From Hofstenia miamia (taxonomy: Eukaryota > Xenacoelomorpha > Acoela): a stretch of 64,000 nt of DNA. The translations under genes were made by a program, and so were the position numbers. The stretch lies in NCBI GenBank assembly GCA_004352715.1, contig SCFE01000040.1, positions 2,215,707 to 2,279,706 of the forward strand, given 5' to 3'. The notes below the pieces were generated by a model. That model made no database searches, was not told where the DNA came from, and saw nothing but the letters and a program-made list of their open reading frames with translations. Shown one piece after another: positions 22,461 to 34,341 of the stretch (position 1 is its first letter; each line of letters opens with the position of its first letter).

Positions 22461-23664
22461 CAGTTCGGGACAAATTTTTTCGTACCACTTTAATACATGG
22501 GAATTCGCTTTTCTAGAATAAATGTGTGACATTTTTTTTCGTACCGATCGTTTTTGGGCTATTATTACGTGATCATTGTAAGTTAAGATTCAAATGCGAT
22601 GAGTTGCTGTTTAATAACATATGACGTATTGTCACATTAATCATTATGCACTCGCCAGAAGTTGCGCGCTTGCTCAAAATTAAACATGATGAAGGCCTTT
22701 CTTACAAGAAAATTGCATACGAATTGAAATTTCAAAATAAACGGTCCAATAGATGATCAAGAACGAATACAGCAGGAAAAAACTGAAGCATGGTCCCAAA
22801 CCAAAAGTATCCGGACTCGAAAAATTAAAACTTAAGCGAACAATCCAGGAACTGAAAAGGAACATGGAAAAAATAACATTCAAAAATTGTTAAAAAAGCA
22901 AAATTGCATGTCCAAGAAAACGGTTGTTAGAGCATTGTCAAAATGGCAAGTTTTCGATCGTTTTGAAAAACAACCACAAAAAAGAAAGAGTGCGCCTATG
23001 TACCCAGTGATTAGTTTCGCCAAAAATTGGAATTGGGTAGTTTTTACGGACTAGATGGTCCCGAAAATGGGCGCTTGTGGAAAGGAAAAAAAGTACAGTT
23101 TGCTGAACAAACGGCAATGTGGAGGAAGGTCTATTGTGGTGTGGGGTATATTTTTCTCAAATGGTTCGATATTCGTTAAAAAACTGCCTGCTCGTGTAAC
23201 ATTATTCCTCTTAGTGAAGAATGTCCCACTGGATGGATTCATTTTACAACAGGACAATTGCAGTGTCCGCTTCTCTTAAGAAGACCATTGACTTTTTCGA
23301 AGAAGTTGAAGTTGAGTTGCTTCCGTGGCCCAGTCGAAGCCCTGACCTAAATATTATCGAGAACGTTTGGAGTATGCTGAGTTCTAGAGTATACGATGGC
23401 CCCCAACCTGCAAATTTGAGGATTCAGGAGAAACCGATCGATGAAACCGTAAATGATTTAAGCTTTTCTGATGTCCTAACTAGTTTGTTTGTCTCCTTAG
23501 ATAGTCCATTTCTGCCTTGTGTTATGAATAAAGGGGAAAAAATTTCTTACTGAGACGCTTTGATAACTTTCGTAAGAGGTACGAAAGAATGTGTCCAAAT
23601 TTTCTTCGCGCAGTGCGAATTCACGTGTATATAAAGGTGGTACGAAAAAATTTGTCCCGCAGCG
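22461..23664 (+). mobile_element. Second Tc1-like transposon (about 1.2 kb)
   Basis: The left end after TA (22459-22460) reads CAGTTCGGGACAAATTTTTT, followed by CGTACCACTTTAAT and, further in, GAATTCGC. The right end, reverse-complemented, carries CGGGACAAATTTTTTCGTAC, then CACCTTTATA and GAATTCGC. The inverted repeats are thus about 45-50 bp with small differences. The outermost few bases at the right no longer match, so the right edge is uncertain by a few bases and the TA there is not evident. It encloses a broken transposase. Confidence 0.88.
22647..23553 (+). pseudogene. Tc1-like transposase, DD34E type, broken
   Basis: It starts MHSPEVARLLKIKHDEGLSY, then KKIAYELKFQNKRS, a helix-turn-helix. 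VVFTD followed by a stop marks the first catalytic Asp (about 23038-23055). Further on are RQCGGRSIVVWGIFFSNGS and FILQQDNCSV (second Asp, codon 23253). The next ORF holds LPWPSRSPDLNIIENVW (Glu codon 23359), with the C-terminal end VMNKGEKISY and a stop at 23551. The Asp-to-Glu distance is 106 nt, one more than canonical DD34E, so a single-base insertion causes the frame change. Several other stops occur in the first half. Its sequence differs clearly from the element at 10.07 kb. Confidence 0.88.
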
Positions 23665-23895
23665 CACTCTTTTGACAAAACTCAGTCAAGACCAGTTCGA
23701 CAAGGCCTAGTCCATTTATGCTTATCCCCAAAAATGGTTTAGGTTCTTGAAGAAAACCCTGGTCGGATTCCGATTTATTACCATGCCAGGAATACCCATT
23801 TGTATAGTATATATGTTTAAAAACCTAAGGCTCTTTTGTTTCCTTTACACTGTCAACCATAGTTGTTCAATAAAATGCCTTTACGTTGTTATTTA

Positions 23896-24272
23896 CAGTG
23901 GCGCGGTTAGGATTTTTCAAACCGGAAGGAGGTGACACCCATTTTTACAGAAAAAAATTGTAAAAAGTTGTTTGAACAAAAGTAACCTTACACAAAAATG
24001 CAATCGTCTGTTTTTAGCAGCAAATCGATTGTTAAGATCTTGAATTAAAGTGAAAAATTTTCAATTTCGAAGAAAAGAAAATTTTTCTTAATTGTTCACA
24101 GCTGGCCTTAAAATAATAGTGCCTTTGAAACTATATCTAATCTAAATACATGTTCTATCCATTGTGAACGTATTGTAAAATATTTAAATTCACTAAATGT
24201 ACTCAATGTATTCTTTGAAATTTGCAGTTTAGAGAGGTGCGTCCACTACGCCCTCCTCTGAATCTGCCATTG
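23896..24272. mobile_element. hAT-like short element, MITE family 1, long copy
   Basis: It starts CAGTGGCGCGGTTAGGATTT and ends with the reverse complement of CAATGGCAGATTCAGAGG, a diverged version of the same terminus. The interior word CTGTTTTTAGCAGCA.ATCGATTG is shared with the copies at 33212 and 41400. Ends of the form CAGTGGCG are typical of hAT elements. It has no coding capacity, and the target duplication is no longer clear. Confidence 0.65.
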
Positions 24273-25540
24273 GATATGATGCAATATTCCTAATAAGAAT
24301 TAAGTCCAATAGTAATGGATAAAATCAGTTCTGCAATGAAAATAGAAGGCGTTTGAAAAATAAAAAATTTATTCCTTGCAATTTACTACGGCAAAAAAAC
24401 TAAATTTCGAAGTATGTATAGTTTCTACTAATAATTACTAACACTTCAGTTCACAATTATTTTTTAATATCACACTTTTTCCAATGAAAATCTAAGAAAT
24501 ATTAACTCTAGCGCACTAACACTTTACATAGGGAATTTTAGATCCAGTAGGAATGAAGACCCAGGAGTTGCTTAATTCTTACAATTGGCTAGGGGGTTGG
24601 TTTTTGTTTAACAATTAAACATTCATACAGAAAACTAAAAGCAGTATTTAATCTTGATCAATCCACAACGAGAAATATTTAGTACACTTACATTTGGATT
24701 CAATGAATGCATTTGGTTTCGTTTATACCCAACCGACATTAGCTCGCTTAATCTCAAGGAGACCTTCCTCGGTTTGTTAATACTGCTGGGAAAACGATGT
24801 TGCACCAAGCAGTGCAAAGCAAACAACAGGCAAAATACTAAAAAACAATTTTTTTTCTAAATAAGTAATTCATAAACAAACATTGATGTTGATATTATGT
24901 AAGTCATTACTAGTTAAAAATAAATTCTAAATATTTATTGCAAATTTGCAGTTGGTGGGAAAGTTATGCAAATTAAAAGAAGAACCATTTGTAAAAACGC
25001 AAACTCAATGGGTTGGGACAGCTCCTCCTTTCAAAAAATAGTCTAAACACTATATGAAATTACGGACTTTTTATGTGGTTGTGATAAAAAATAATTGTGT
25101 AGAATATTTCATACAATAGAAACCATTTTTCCAGTAATTTTCTGGACTTCCATCAATAAAAAATGACTTAAATCATAATTAGATTTTGAATAACTTGGAA
25201 ATAGGTAATTGTTTATTTTTAGTAAAAAATTGAACCGGCCCCCGTTCTAAATTTTTTAGGATCGTGCTTGCACAAAAGCTAATGCAAAAAGTAAAATTAC
25301 TTAAATTGTGCATCAGGGATGGACATGGCCATGACCAAGATGCTGTCCAAATAATAGTCATTATAACAGGCAAAACTAATAAATATTTAACTTTCTTAGT
25401 TTGATATTTGATTCAATTGCGCTAGAAAATGTTTAAATTTAAAGTTAGCTATATAATTATGTTGTAGAAGAATCAATAAATTTCCAGAGCCGAAAACCAG
25501 GTTCGGAAAAACGATTTTTACATTGATTTTTTTTTCAGAA
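24272..25540. other. AT-rich stretch, mostly unexplained
   Basis: Apart from the candidate exon at 24692-24837 and a short possible terminal exon near 24952-25045 (acceptor caaatttgcag, 29 codons ending in a stop, LVGKLCKLKEEPFVKT), nothing is recognised. Confidence 0.3.
24692..24837 (-). other. Candidate exon with signal-peptide-like start
   Basis: On the minus strand a good acceptor (attgttttttag) and a strong donor (CCAAAT/gtaagt) bound a 146-nt stretch that is open in only one frame: FCLLFALHCLVQHRFPSS, then INKPRKVSLRLSELMS. The hydrophobic start followed by basic residues is what a secreted-protein or neuropeptide precursor exon might look like. GC content is higher than around it. No partner exon or homologue was recognised, so chance is quite possible. 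Confidence 0.25.
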
Positions 25541-25945
25541 ACGCTTTTTTTCAAAATTACCATCAGAGGACTTTAATAATCCACAAATTCTCAACTTTTT
25601 GAATTCCGCTAATTGTTTATTTTACAACACTGACACTTTTGGAAGTAAATCCAGATTACGAAATTTGAATCTAGAGAAACGCATTGAAACTATAGTGAAT
25701 GTTTTCTAGAACCAACCCTGCCGAAAACGGGTTGCAGAATTTAGATGTGTCAAAAACGAGCTTGAAATAATATTTAACAGGATGGGATTAAAAAGCGTCT
25801 CATGTACCTTAAAATCATTGAAAAAAATCTGATTAAAACATGTGGATAATAAACAAATTGCAGATAAGGATTTTATTGAGAAAATTGTAAAAGGTGAGGC
25901 ATCAACTAATGTCAAGTGCAACAACACGTGGACAACTGAACGTAA
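25541..25945 (+). pseudogene. Unidentified protein remnant, one frame with two stops
   Basis: After gatttttttttcag (25526-25540), a textbook acceptor, one frame runs about 135 codons with only two stops: KRFFSKLPSEDFNNPQILNF, SKSRLRNLNLEKRIETIVNV, a stop, RVAEFRCVKNELEIIFNRMG, a stop, and DKDFIEKIVKGEAS. Composition is protein-like (many charged residues, low-complexity runs absent). I do not recognise the family; a mobile-element protein is the likeliest origin given the setting. Confidence 0.35.
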
Positions 25946-25949
25946 TTAA

Positions 25950-26568
25950 AAATTAAGAGGGTTATGAAGGAGCCAGCTGATGAGGAATAGCGCAATGACC
26001 GCATGTCTCACATCTGCGAATAATTAAATCTAGATGAGAAACCGCTCACTTAAAATGAGATTTTCCCTACCAATTATTGGCGAACCGCCCACTAAATTAT
26101 TCAAATATAATTAATTTTTAAATTAAAAAATAATAGACACATGCTGTTGAAACAAAACTATGAAAAATTGATGATTGTGAGCTGATAAATTTCGACATTC
26201 AGGTTATTTGTTTTAGACAGGCATAAATGATATTGTATCCGCCATACTCTCCAAAATACAAAAATAGCTAGTCTTTGGGGAACCGGTTTAAGCATTTACA
26301 TTTTAAACCCGACGCAAGCTCACCTAATTTGCTTAAAATATGTGGAATCAATGCACAAGATATTTATAAAAATAGAATTTGCTTTCACCAGTTTCCTTCT
26401 TTTTTTATGTAGATTATTGTTTCTCATACCTTTAACTTCACGTTTCTCTTCCCCTAATTTACACACTGATCATGGGAATGTTCAGAATTGAAAACGATTG
26501 TATTTCTTTAAAGCTGGACCGGCATCCGGATTGAAAAAACTCGTTATTTTGATGTGTAATGATGTCTC
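25950..26568. other. Unique stretch left of the duplicated unit
   Basis: No gene was recognised. The duplicated unit starts to align at 26569. Confidence 0.4.
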
Positions 26569-27249
26569 TATAATGCGTTAATTTCGTGTTACTTAATTGA
26601 TATCCTGAAAGCACTCAATTTCATGCAGTAGTCGATTCCGGGCATTAAAGATGAATATTTTAAATGATCCATAGTAAACTATGTTAACTAGTCAGCTTTG
26701 AACTTTCGTAAACGTAGTATTCATTGAATTAATACTAATGCAAAATGTTAACATGTTTTAAACCGGCGACAAAGTTTTTTTCCGGCAAGTCCAGGTTCGA
26801 GTAGCGGCAGCCAATTCGAATTCTGCCAATGCTATTTATATTTGTGAGTTCAGACTTTTGGACAAACTTGGAGCTATATATGTAAAGTCGAAGTTTACAT
26901 TACTACTTTCAAATTAGTTTAGTAGAAATCTCATACTATTCTCTATCTAACAGAATAATCAAACATCTGAATTCCAATTTTTTTATTTCACATTATTTTA
27001 CGGAAACATTTGGGCTAAATGTTAGACTCCCAGTGACCCTTACTAGACCGGGCTTATTCTTTTAATCATATGGGCTTGAAATTGAGGCCCACATACATCT
27101 CTGCTAACAGTGCATAAAAATACACCAATTTCTTTATAAACCAGAATATGTACAACACTTTCACATTGGCAAGAAAACAAAAGGCGACTAATGTTAGTAT
27201 GTATATATGCGTTTCGCGGAAAAAATTAAATAAAAAGCATTTGATGAAG

Positions 27250-27823
27250 CAAGGCCTACTGTAATCACGGCCTGGCGATTTGCAGTAAAATTAACAAAAA
27301 TGAGGCCGCAAGCACACTTCGCCACAGACCAAGATTTGATGCAAAAATTGATTTTAAGTAACCAAATCAAAGAATTAGCTATTGTACACATCTATGCACC
27401 TTTTGGAGCGATTTGCTTCCTTGAAAATTGCAAAAACCACCTTCAAATATAATGAGGCCATTAACAATAAACAATCATCTATCTGCATATCAAAATTTAT
27501 GATTTGACTTCATAAAAATCAGCAAATATAGATATACACAAGCAGAAATGTAGCTCTAACCTTTCTACTTTGAGATGAAATTTTTCTAGAAATTTAACTT
27601 ACTTCATTGCTTGTAAAAACCTTTAATTGTTTGATGAACCCTTTTTTTGTTGCCAAGGAAATGCAATGGTTGTAACTGCACAAATTTGATGGGAATTTTT
27701 TATATTCTTTGTATTGCGTATTTGGACAAAATTTTACACTAATTCCCTACTTACAAAAGTATTTATTGCTACTTTTCGTTTTTTGTACTGCAAATCGCCA
27801 GGCCGTGATTAAAGTAGGCCTTG
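27250..27823. mobile_element. 574-bp non-autonomous DNA transposon, present in only one copy of the duplication
   Basis: The ends are CAAGGCCTACTGTAATCACG and its inverse; 37 of the first 38 bases match between the two ends (then GCCTGGCGATTTGCAGTA). GATGAAG flanks it on both sides (27243-27249 and 27824-27830). The other duplicate has a single GATGAAG at 36016-36022, so the pre-insertion site is directly visible. A 7-bp duplication is unusual; read as 8 bp it has one mismatch (T/G). No coding frame. hAT or P-like origin is possible. Confidence 0.93.
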
Positions 27824-28920
27824 GATGAAGTCAAGCAAAAACTACTGGATGTACTCATTTTAATTAGGAAACAATTCGAATGCAGCTAAAATTTTACGAA
27901 ATACATTTAATCAAACCGGAAACGTTATGATGGATCCGTAACAGATGAAATGGCCAAATTTCCAAGAAAGGGCAAAAACTTTACTGGCAAAAATGAAGAA
28001 TAGTTTTATCGAAAAATCGGTCGAAACCGGCGAAGCGATTTTAACGGTTACCGGTCATTTACAGACCCAAAACCCCTGAAGTTTTGTGCCAGTTCTAACT
28101 TTGATCCGTGAAATCCCCAAATTCTCATGTAGAATGCAAACGGCTGTCTACACATTTATATACAATTTAAAAGAAAGACGTAATACCAATTGGCAAATAG
28201 AGACAATTTAAAATGCGAATGTTTTGATTGTAACTTAATAGTTTCTGCATACCGATATCAGAACAATTTGCATATACATTCAAACACGGCCGAAAACATT
28301 ACAAACTCTAATTTCGTAGTCAATATTTATTTAATCAAATGATTGAACAAATATTGCACGCAATCAATAAACTAGGATTTTTTGACGACGTGATTTTTTG
28401 ACATACTAAACAAATTATTTTAACATTTAGAAATAGGAATATAGCAGACTAAGGTAACGTTAGGAATTCAATGTCATTAAACAAACACCATTAAATGCCT
28501 TTGTTTTCTGTAAATAACTCCTTTGTGGATAAATACAGGTTAAAATACATTCTACATATTGTCATGGGGATACCATTCACTGGAAAACAAACATCAAAAT
28601 TAACAACTCATAAGTGGGAACGCCAAAATTACAAATAGGGACTGCCAATATTCTGTTTAATTGTCTTTCCTTTTCAGACATTAAATTGTGTGTAGAAATT
28701 AAGCAAATGAACTGTATTACTACACAGGCTTGTAACAAAAGCTGGTATATGTATTATAAAGATCATTACAAAACTAAAACTCCAATGTATCCAAACTTTA
28801 CATATGTCATCTAAGTGAAATGCCTTTCTTATTTTCGCAATTTAACAACACAGGCATTTTTTTGCAAATTGTGATAATTGCAATAAATTTTTTAAAAGCT
28901 CATAAACATCAATTATATAT

Positions 28921-29010
28921 TATGGAAATATTATAAGAAAAAGACTTCAAAAGGATTATTCAACTAAATATTATAAGAAAAAGACTTCCAAAAGGATTAT
29001 TCAACCGTGA
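28921..29010 (+). repeat. Local tandem duplication, about 46 bp, two units
   Basis: The word AATATTATAAGAAAAAGACT with its following bases occurs twice in a row here, but only once at the matching place in the second large copy (near 37620). Confidence 0.85.
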
Positions 29011-29100
29011 ATTTCACAATTTATAAAAATTGACTCCATAAAGTTATTAATATGACTTAGATTTCAAAGAATCAGAAACTATTGAAAATTTTAAGAATAT

Positions 29101-29587
29101 TAGAGATGAGTGCGGTGCGGTAGTACTGCGGAAGCGATTTACACATTTGCGGTGGTGGGCGGTAGAATTAAAACAACTTGCAGTGGCAAAAAGTTATTCA
29201 GATAACGTGTCTTTCTTAAGATTTAAAATCTCTAAGTATTTCTCAAAAAACTTTCTGAAGCAAAACTAAGAGATTCCAATTACAAAATATTAAAAGTAAT
29301 TTTTACGTATTTCATTAAAAATTTGATGCAACCCTAATAAAATTAAATGAAATAAAAAAATACCTAAGAAATTGTCTAAACTTTTCTGCGAATGATCCAT
29401 AATTCTAAAAAAATCAGAAATATGAATATTTTTTACGAAAAAAAGGCTATTGTTGCGGTATTACCGCGGTAAAATTTCATTTGTTGCGGTGGTTTGCGGT
29501 GAAAAAACGGACATTGCGGTGGTTAGCGGTGAAGTTTTTCTCTGCGATAACAATAGTTTGAAAAAACCTGTACCGCGCTCATCTCTA
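29101..29587. mobile_element. MITE family 2 (hAT-like), 487 bp
   Basis: The ends are TAGAGATGAGTGCGGTGCGG and, on the right, ACCGCGCTCATCTCTA in inverse. Both ends carry many GCGGT words: four within the first 70 bases and six in the last 140, mostly as GCGGTGG or GCGGTGA pairs. Subterminal repeats of this kind are transposase-binding sites in hAT elements. TAGAGATG-type termini also fit hAT. There is no coding capacity and no obvious target duplication. Confidence 0.8.
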
Positions 29588-30179
29588 AATTTTATTAACA
29601 ACCAGGAGTTATTTTTTGACCTATTTTAAATAAAAAGTTAATTATTTTCAGTTACTTAGTTACAAGGACTATTGAAACTTCGAAAAGCAGTTGAAATGGT
29701 CTACACCTATATTTCTCCTTTAAATTCTGCAAATGATTCAAAATTTTCAAATGTTCTGAACCGTAATCCAGATTGGGAAATTTGAATTATTGGATATTCT
29801 CTGAATGGGAGTTTTATCTACAACGGCAACTTATAGCAACTGCAAATCTGAAATTTTATAGGATAGCTATGTGGAATACAATCTAATCGAATTTACGCAT
29901 AGATGCGTCAAAATTTCAGAATTCCCAAATTTCCTAATAGGGTTGGAGAAAATTGTTTGGGAATGTGAAAAAACGGTTAGTTGAAATTCACAAAAGATTG
30001 TTTGGATTCAATATATATTCTACTTTGCATTTGCGAGATTTTTTAAGAAATTGTAGCAAAAACTATGGAATTATAAGAATCACAATGATAAATGCTAAAT
30101 ATTTAAGAATTATTTAAGTATCAACCGTAGGCATAAAATATTAATTCAGGTTTCTGATAAAATATATAAAATATATACA

Positions 30180-32800
30180 TTAGTTGTTTCTAGTGCTTAA
30201 GAAAGTGTTTTTTTCATAATATCTGCTTATATTTTGATTTTAAAATTATGATACTTCCGATTCTGTTTGATTTGCAGAAATATAAGAATCTTGTAAGAAT
30301 ATTCAAGGCTCATATTGACTAAATCATTAAGAATTCTTATAAAAAAGAAAGTGTAATTGTATATTACGAAATAATATTTTTTCAGTTAAAACATTAGAAT
30401 TTGCAACAAGCTTAAGTAGCAAGTTTATATGCAACATTTTAAATAAAGAAATAGTTTGTTTATAAGAAAAACGCCCACTGACATACAACAATAGAAGCGG
30501 CTTCTTCAATTAACATTGGGATCAAAGCTAAAGATAGGTTGGATGAAAGAAAACTAAAGAACGCGTTACCAAAACAAACAACGATACCAAAAAATGATAA
30601 AGAACTATTCAATAATAGACACTGAAATAAAGGCTATCCACCAAAACAAATTTTTCGAATCCAAGCATAAAATCGGGTCCATTCACACAGGTGATAAGAA
30701 ATTGAATGCAACTCAGTCGTTGATTGTGCTTCGACAGAGGAATCAGAATTCCATTCAAATTTGCAGAATGATATAAATTTTTTTCTATAGATACACACTT
30801 GTCGTGAATCAAAGATAATAATTATGAGTCTTCAATTATACATTTGTATTATTAAAATTTTAAATACCTTTGTGTATTTACATGCATAAACATTGGAAAA
30901 TAATCGAATAGAATGAAGTCATTTTAGATTTTCTAAAATTTCAAAATTTACAATTATGGATTTAAAAAATCGTGTACTGCATTACAAAATTATTTTCCTC
31001 CTATTACAGTGAGCTCCTCCAACGTGACCTAATCTTCGTACATAAAATTTAATCCAAATGCCTTTAAAAGTGACGTTGAACCAATGAAATTTAGGAGTAG
31101 GATGAAAATAGAAACTTATTTTTTACAATGAATATAAAATTTTAAGTTTCCGTACATATTTCAAATTTCAAGTAACTTTTTTTACAACATAATTTTAAAA
31201 AAATTAAAAGTTTATTTATATTTTTTTGAAATTTGCAACGTAAATAATACTCACGATCGTTTGTACAAATTGCTCTGCAATGTCAATTAACAGATAAAAC
31301 GTTCTTTTGAGATTAAAAGCGGTGTAACAAACACTCAAAGAAATTGCAAACATTCTAAGGACATCAACTTTAACCGCTAAAAATGGTTGGCAAAAGCAAT
31401 GTTTTTTAAGTTTTGAGAAAGCAACCGAGCCCAAAGTTTCAACAGGAATAAGAATTCCGAATAATCGAGTTTTAGCTTAAATTACGAAAATCCGTTACGA
31501 TTATAGCTACAGATTTCAAATCATCTAGCACTCAGTTGATATTAATTGCGAAAGTCAAAATCATATAGAAATTTTCAATTTGGCAGAGGTTTTTGAATAC
31601 AATTTAAAAACTGAAAGATTCAATAAACGACCTTTGAAATCGTACACTATCCCAAATTTCTTTACTTGGATGAAAAATTTGGAACTTCGACTAATATGCA
31701 AACCAAAAAAATGACGTTGTGAAACAATGAACTGGAAAAGCATTTCAGGAACATCCTTTTACTGTCATTCATATCTAGTGACAACTAAACTATGCAAGTC
31801 ATACCAAAACTAATGGTGGTAGAAATTCTATAATTAAGTGAAATGATAAAAATTAAGTAATGATATGCTTAAACACGGGCTCGAACATATCAGGACGCAA
31901 ACCGTTAATGATGTGCAGAATTTCTCTAATGAATTTGTTACGAATTATTCTTTCGGTTCAGTAGAAAACAAAGTGGCAGAAATATGAACAAATTGCCAGA
32001 AAACATAAGTGGTAATGTGCATAATGAAATGTATGACTTCGAAAAGTCCAAAATGGAGTTATCTCCACATGATATAGAATTATATTACGAAAACGACTAA
32101 AAATTCTGCTGGTGATAATAGAATTCGTTTAAAATTAGGAAGGTGCATTCACCCGCCAAACAAGAACCATTGTAAAAACATTAAACGCATTAAATATTAG
32201 TAATTTGAATAGCATGGGTGCGTGGTGGATTTGAGTTAAATAAAGATGCTTTTAATGCCATTCAAAAGCGTAGGTAATTGATAATCGCTGATTTTACATT
32301 ACATTAGACCAAGTACAAAATTAAAAATGTCAAATTAGAAATTCGCGAGCATTTCGATAATGTTTTAGCTTATTTTATATACGGAAAATACGGTTTCCTT
32401 ATAAACAAACGGGGAGCGATATGAGGCGCAATAATTATATTATTCATCAATATTATTGTTTTAAAGTCTGGCTATTCAAAGTGCGAAATAAGCGACCATT
32501 CCAAATTAGTAGAATGCGTAAACTAGTTATACAAAAGTTCAAATACAGATGTGTTTTCTTGAGTTAATTGTGAATTATTCCTTTTACAAAGTGAAATGTG
32601 CAGGATTGCCTGACGGGCCAGCACTTGACCTAGCTTGCCCGAAAAAAATCTGACCGTTGGCGATATTGTCAGACTTGCCGTTGTGTGTTGTTTTGAATTT
32701 TTAGTTTGCTGTGTATACAACAAACATTTGTGTGGAAGTGAAAAATCCAACCCCCAAAATTAACAATTTTGCAATCTCATCTATATATTATGTTTTTTCA
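30180..32800. other. Duplicated unit, central part without recognised gene
   Basis: Short frames such as 30594-30776 are nearly identical in the second copy, but that reflects recent duplication rather than selection. The region around 31862-31988 reads MLKHGLEHIRTQTVNDVQNF on the plus strand with stops soon after. I cannot assign any product. Confidence 0.3.
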
Positions 32801-33211
32801 TTTTCAAACAAATCCCGTCATTTTTATTTATACAATGTAAATATAGAAAGTAAAATCCCATTAGTGAAGTTTTTTATATGATTGCAATCTTACAATATGT
32901 TTGAAAAATAGCATGTTTGAAATGGATTTAAATTTAGTATACAATTATATCAGTTAACTAAAAAATTTGGACTAGAAATTTTTAGAAATTTACAAATAAA
33001 CCAAATATTGCACAAGTCCTTAGACCTAGCAGTTACATATTTTTAAAAAAGGGTTAGTTTTATAAAGAATAGAAAGATCGATTTCAATCGTATTTATAAA
33101 CAACTAGTTAATCGACAACCATTAGTGCTGCTCATTCCCACACGAGTTGTATAAACTTTCGAAAATTGAGTCATCGTTTTAGTTGAATAACANCCGCACC
33201 GCACTCATCTG

Positions 33212-33389
33212 CAGTGGCGCGTTTAGGATTTTTCAAACGGGGGGGGGCTGTTTTTAGCAGCAGATCGATTGATAATATCTTGAAATAACGTGAACTATTT
33301 TCAATTTTGAGGAAATGAGAACACTGTTTTTAAATGTTCGCAGTTGGCCCCAAAGGGGGGAGGCGGTCGCCCTCTCAAACGCGCCACTG
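33212..33389. mobile_element. MITE family 1 (hAT-like), 178 bp, nested in MITE family 2 end
   Basis: The ends are CAGTGGCGCGTTTAGGATTT and the inverse CAGTGGCGCGTTTGAGAGGG. The flanks CTCATCTG (33204-33211) and CTCATCTC (33390-33397) match at 7 of 8 bases, the 8-bp duplication expected for hAT. That target is itself the terminal CTCATCTCTA of a MITE family 2 copy, so one element jumped into the end of another. Confidence 0.88.
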
Positions 33390-33400
33390 CTCATCTCTAG

Positions 33401-33615
33401 TCAAGACAACTCGAGGAAGAAGAGTTTTTCCAAGTGTGTCTGTTACCCCAGAACTTTCAACTGTTACCAATCCATCTGGAAAAGAAATTGAGTGCAGTAA
33501 TTGTTTTTACCCTTCGCTGCGTATATGTGGCCTGACTGACTACGTTGTATTGACCACCTACAATGGTACTGCGGAAATTGCAATAATCCGTATAAAAAGT
33601 GATCTGTGTAACTAA
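33401..33615 (+). other. Candidate 71-codon terminal exon or orphan ORF
   Basis: Directly after catctctag, formed by the end of MITE family 2, a frame runs TTRGRRVFPSVSVTPELSTV, NPSGKEIECSNCFYPSLRIC and RIKSDLCN with a stop at 33615. GC content rises compared with the flanks. The copy at 41589-41803 is identical except for one Val-to-Ala change (GTA/GCA). The frame starts inside MITE 1, so the natural start is either a splice acceptor at 33400 or upstream sequence. No homologue was recognised. Confidence 0.3.
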
Positions 33616-34341
33616 AAATAGCTACTTTATATTTCAATTATGAAGATGTTTCATATATTGACGTGATAAAATAAATTTTTTTCTGAAATACACTATTCCA
33701 AAGTACTCCGTTTTTTATGTCTTACATCAAAAAACAATTTTTTTTAGTTTCTCATACAAAAAACTGTGTTTCTAATTAGTTCAGATTGTGTATAATACAT
33801 ATTTTGTAGGACATAGAACCACATCAACAGCATGGGCAATATACCCATTTTATAGAAAACTTCAAATAATCAATGTGTTCAAAATTAAGGTATTCTAATC
33901 GACAAATTTCTTTTCAAAAAAACTACAATATACAATTTCGATAATTATTGTCGAATATATTATCTAGGTTTTCGAGATAATCAGAATCAAACTATCGCAT
34001 ACAACCTGTTAATATCATGGGTGTACATAACGTAAATAAGACCACCTAAATATCTTAGGAACATCACAGTTTGATTTGTTTTCACGAAAAAACGCATCGT
34101 ATGGGATCTGTTGTCTGTGGGAATTAATGAAGCAGCACTAAAAATCTCTAAACAATACCTACGTGAGGAGCACCGCTTGTATTGTCTGATATTGTGATGT
34201 CAGAAAATGGTAGTTATTTAAGATTTCTGCGAGTGAAACGCATGCTAATTGATAGAGAAAACTAGAATTCTGCAAAAATTACAACATAAAAATAATGACA
34301 CAGAAGCGAAAATTCATTGTACTTGGTTGAAAGAGATAACA

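Larger units (their letters stand above)
26569..34341 (+). repeat. Large direct duplication, copy 1 (7773 bp)
   Basis: From TATAATGCGTTAATTTCGTG onward this copy aligns with 35342-42529 almost base for base. Its right end is exactly the edge of a 1000-N gap. Differences from copy 2: an extra 574-bp element at 27250-27823, a local 46-bp tandem duplication near 28921-29010, about 210 extra bases at 29967-30178, and a different segment at about 32800-33193 ending in a single N. Point changes are few. Confidence 0.97.

Noticed and set aside
30594-30776. Gene supported by conservation with 39029-39211
   Set aside because: The whole surrounding unit is duplicated nearly identically, non-coding parts included, so identity gives no evidence of coding.
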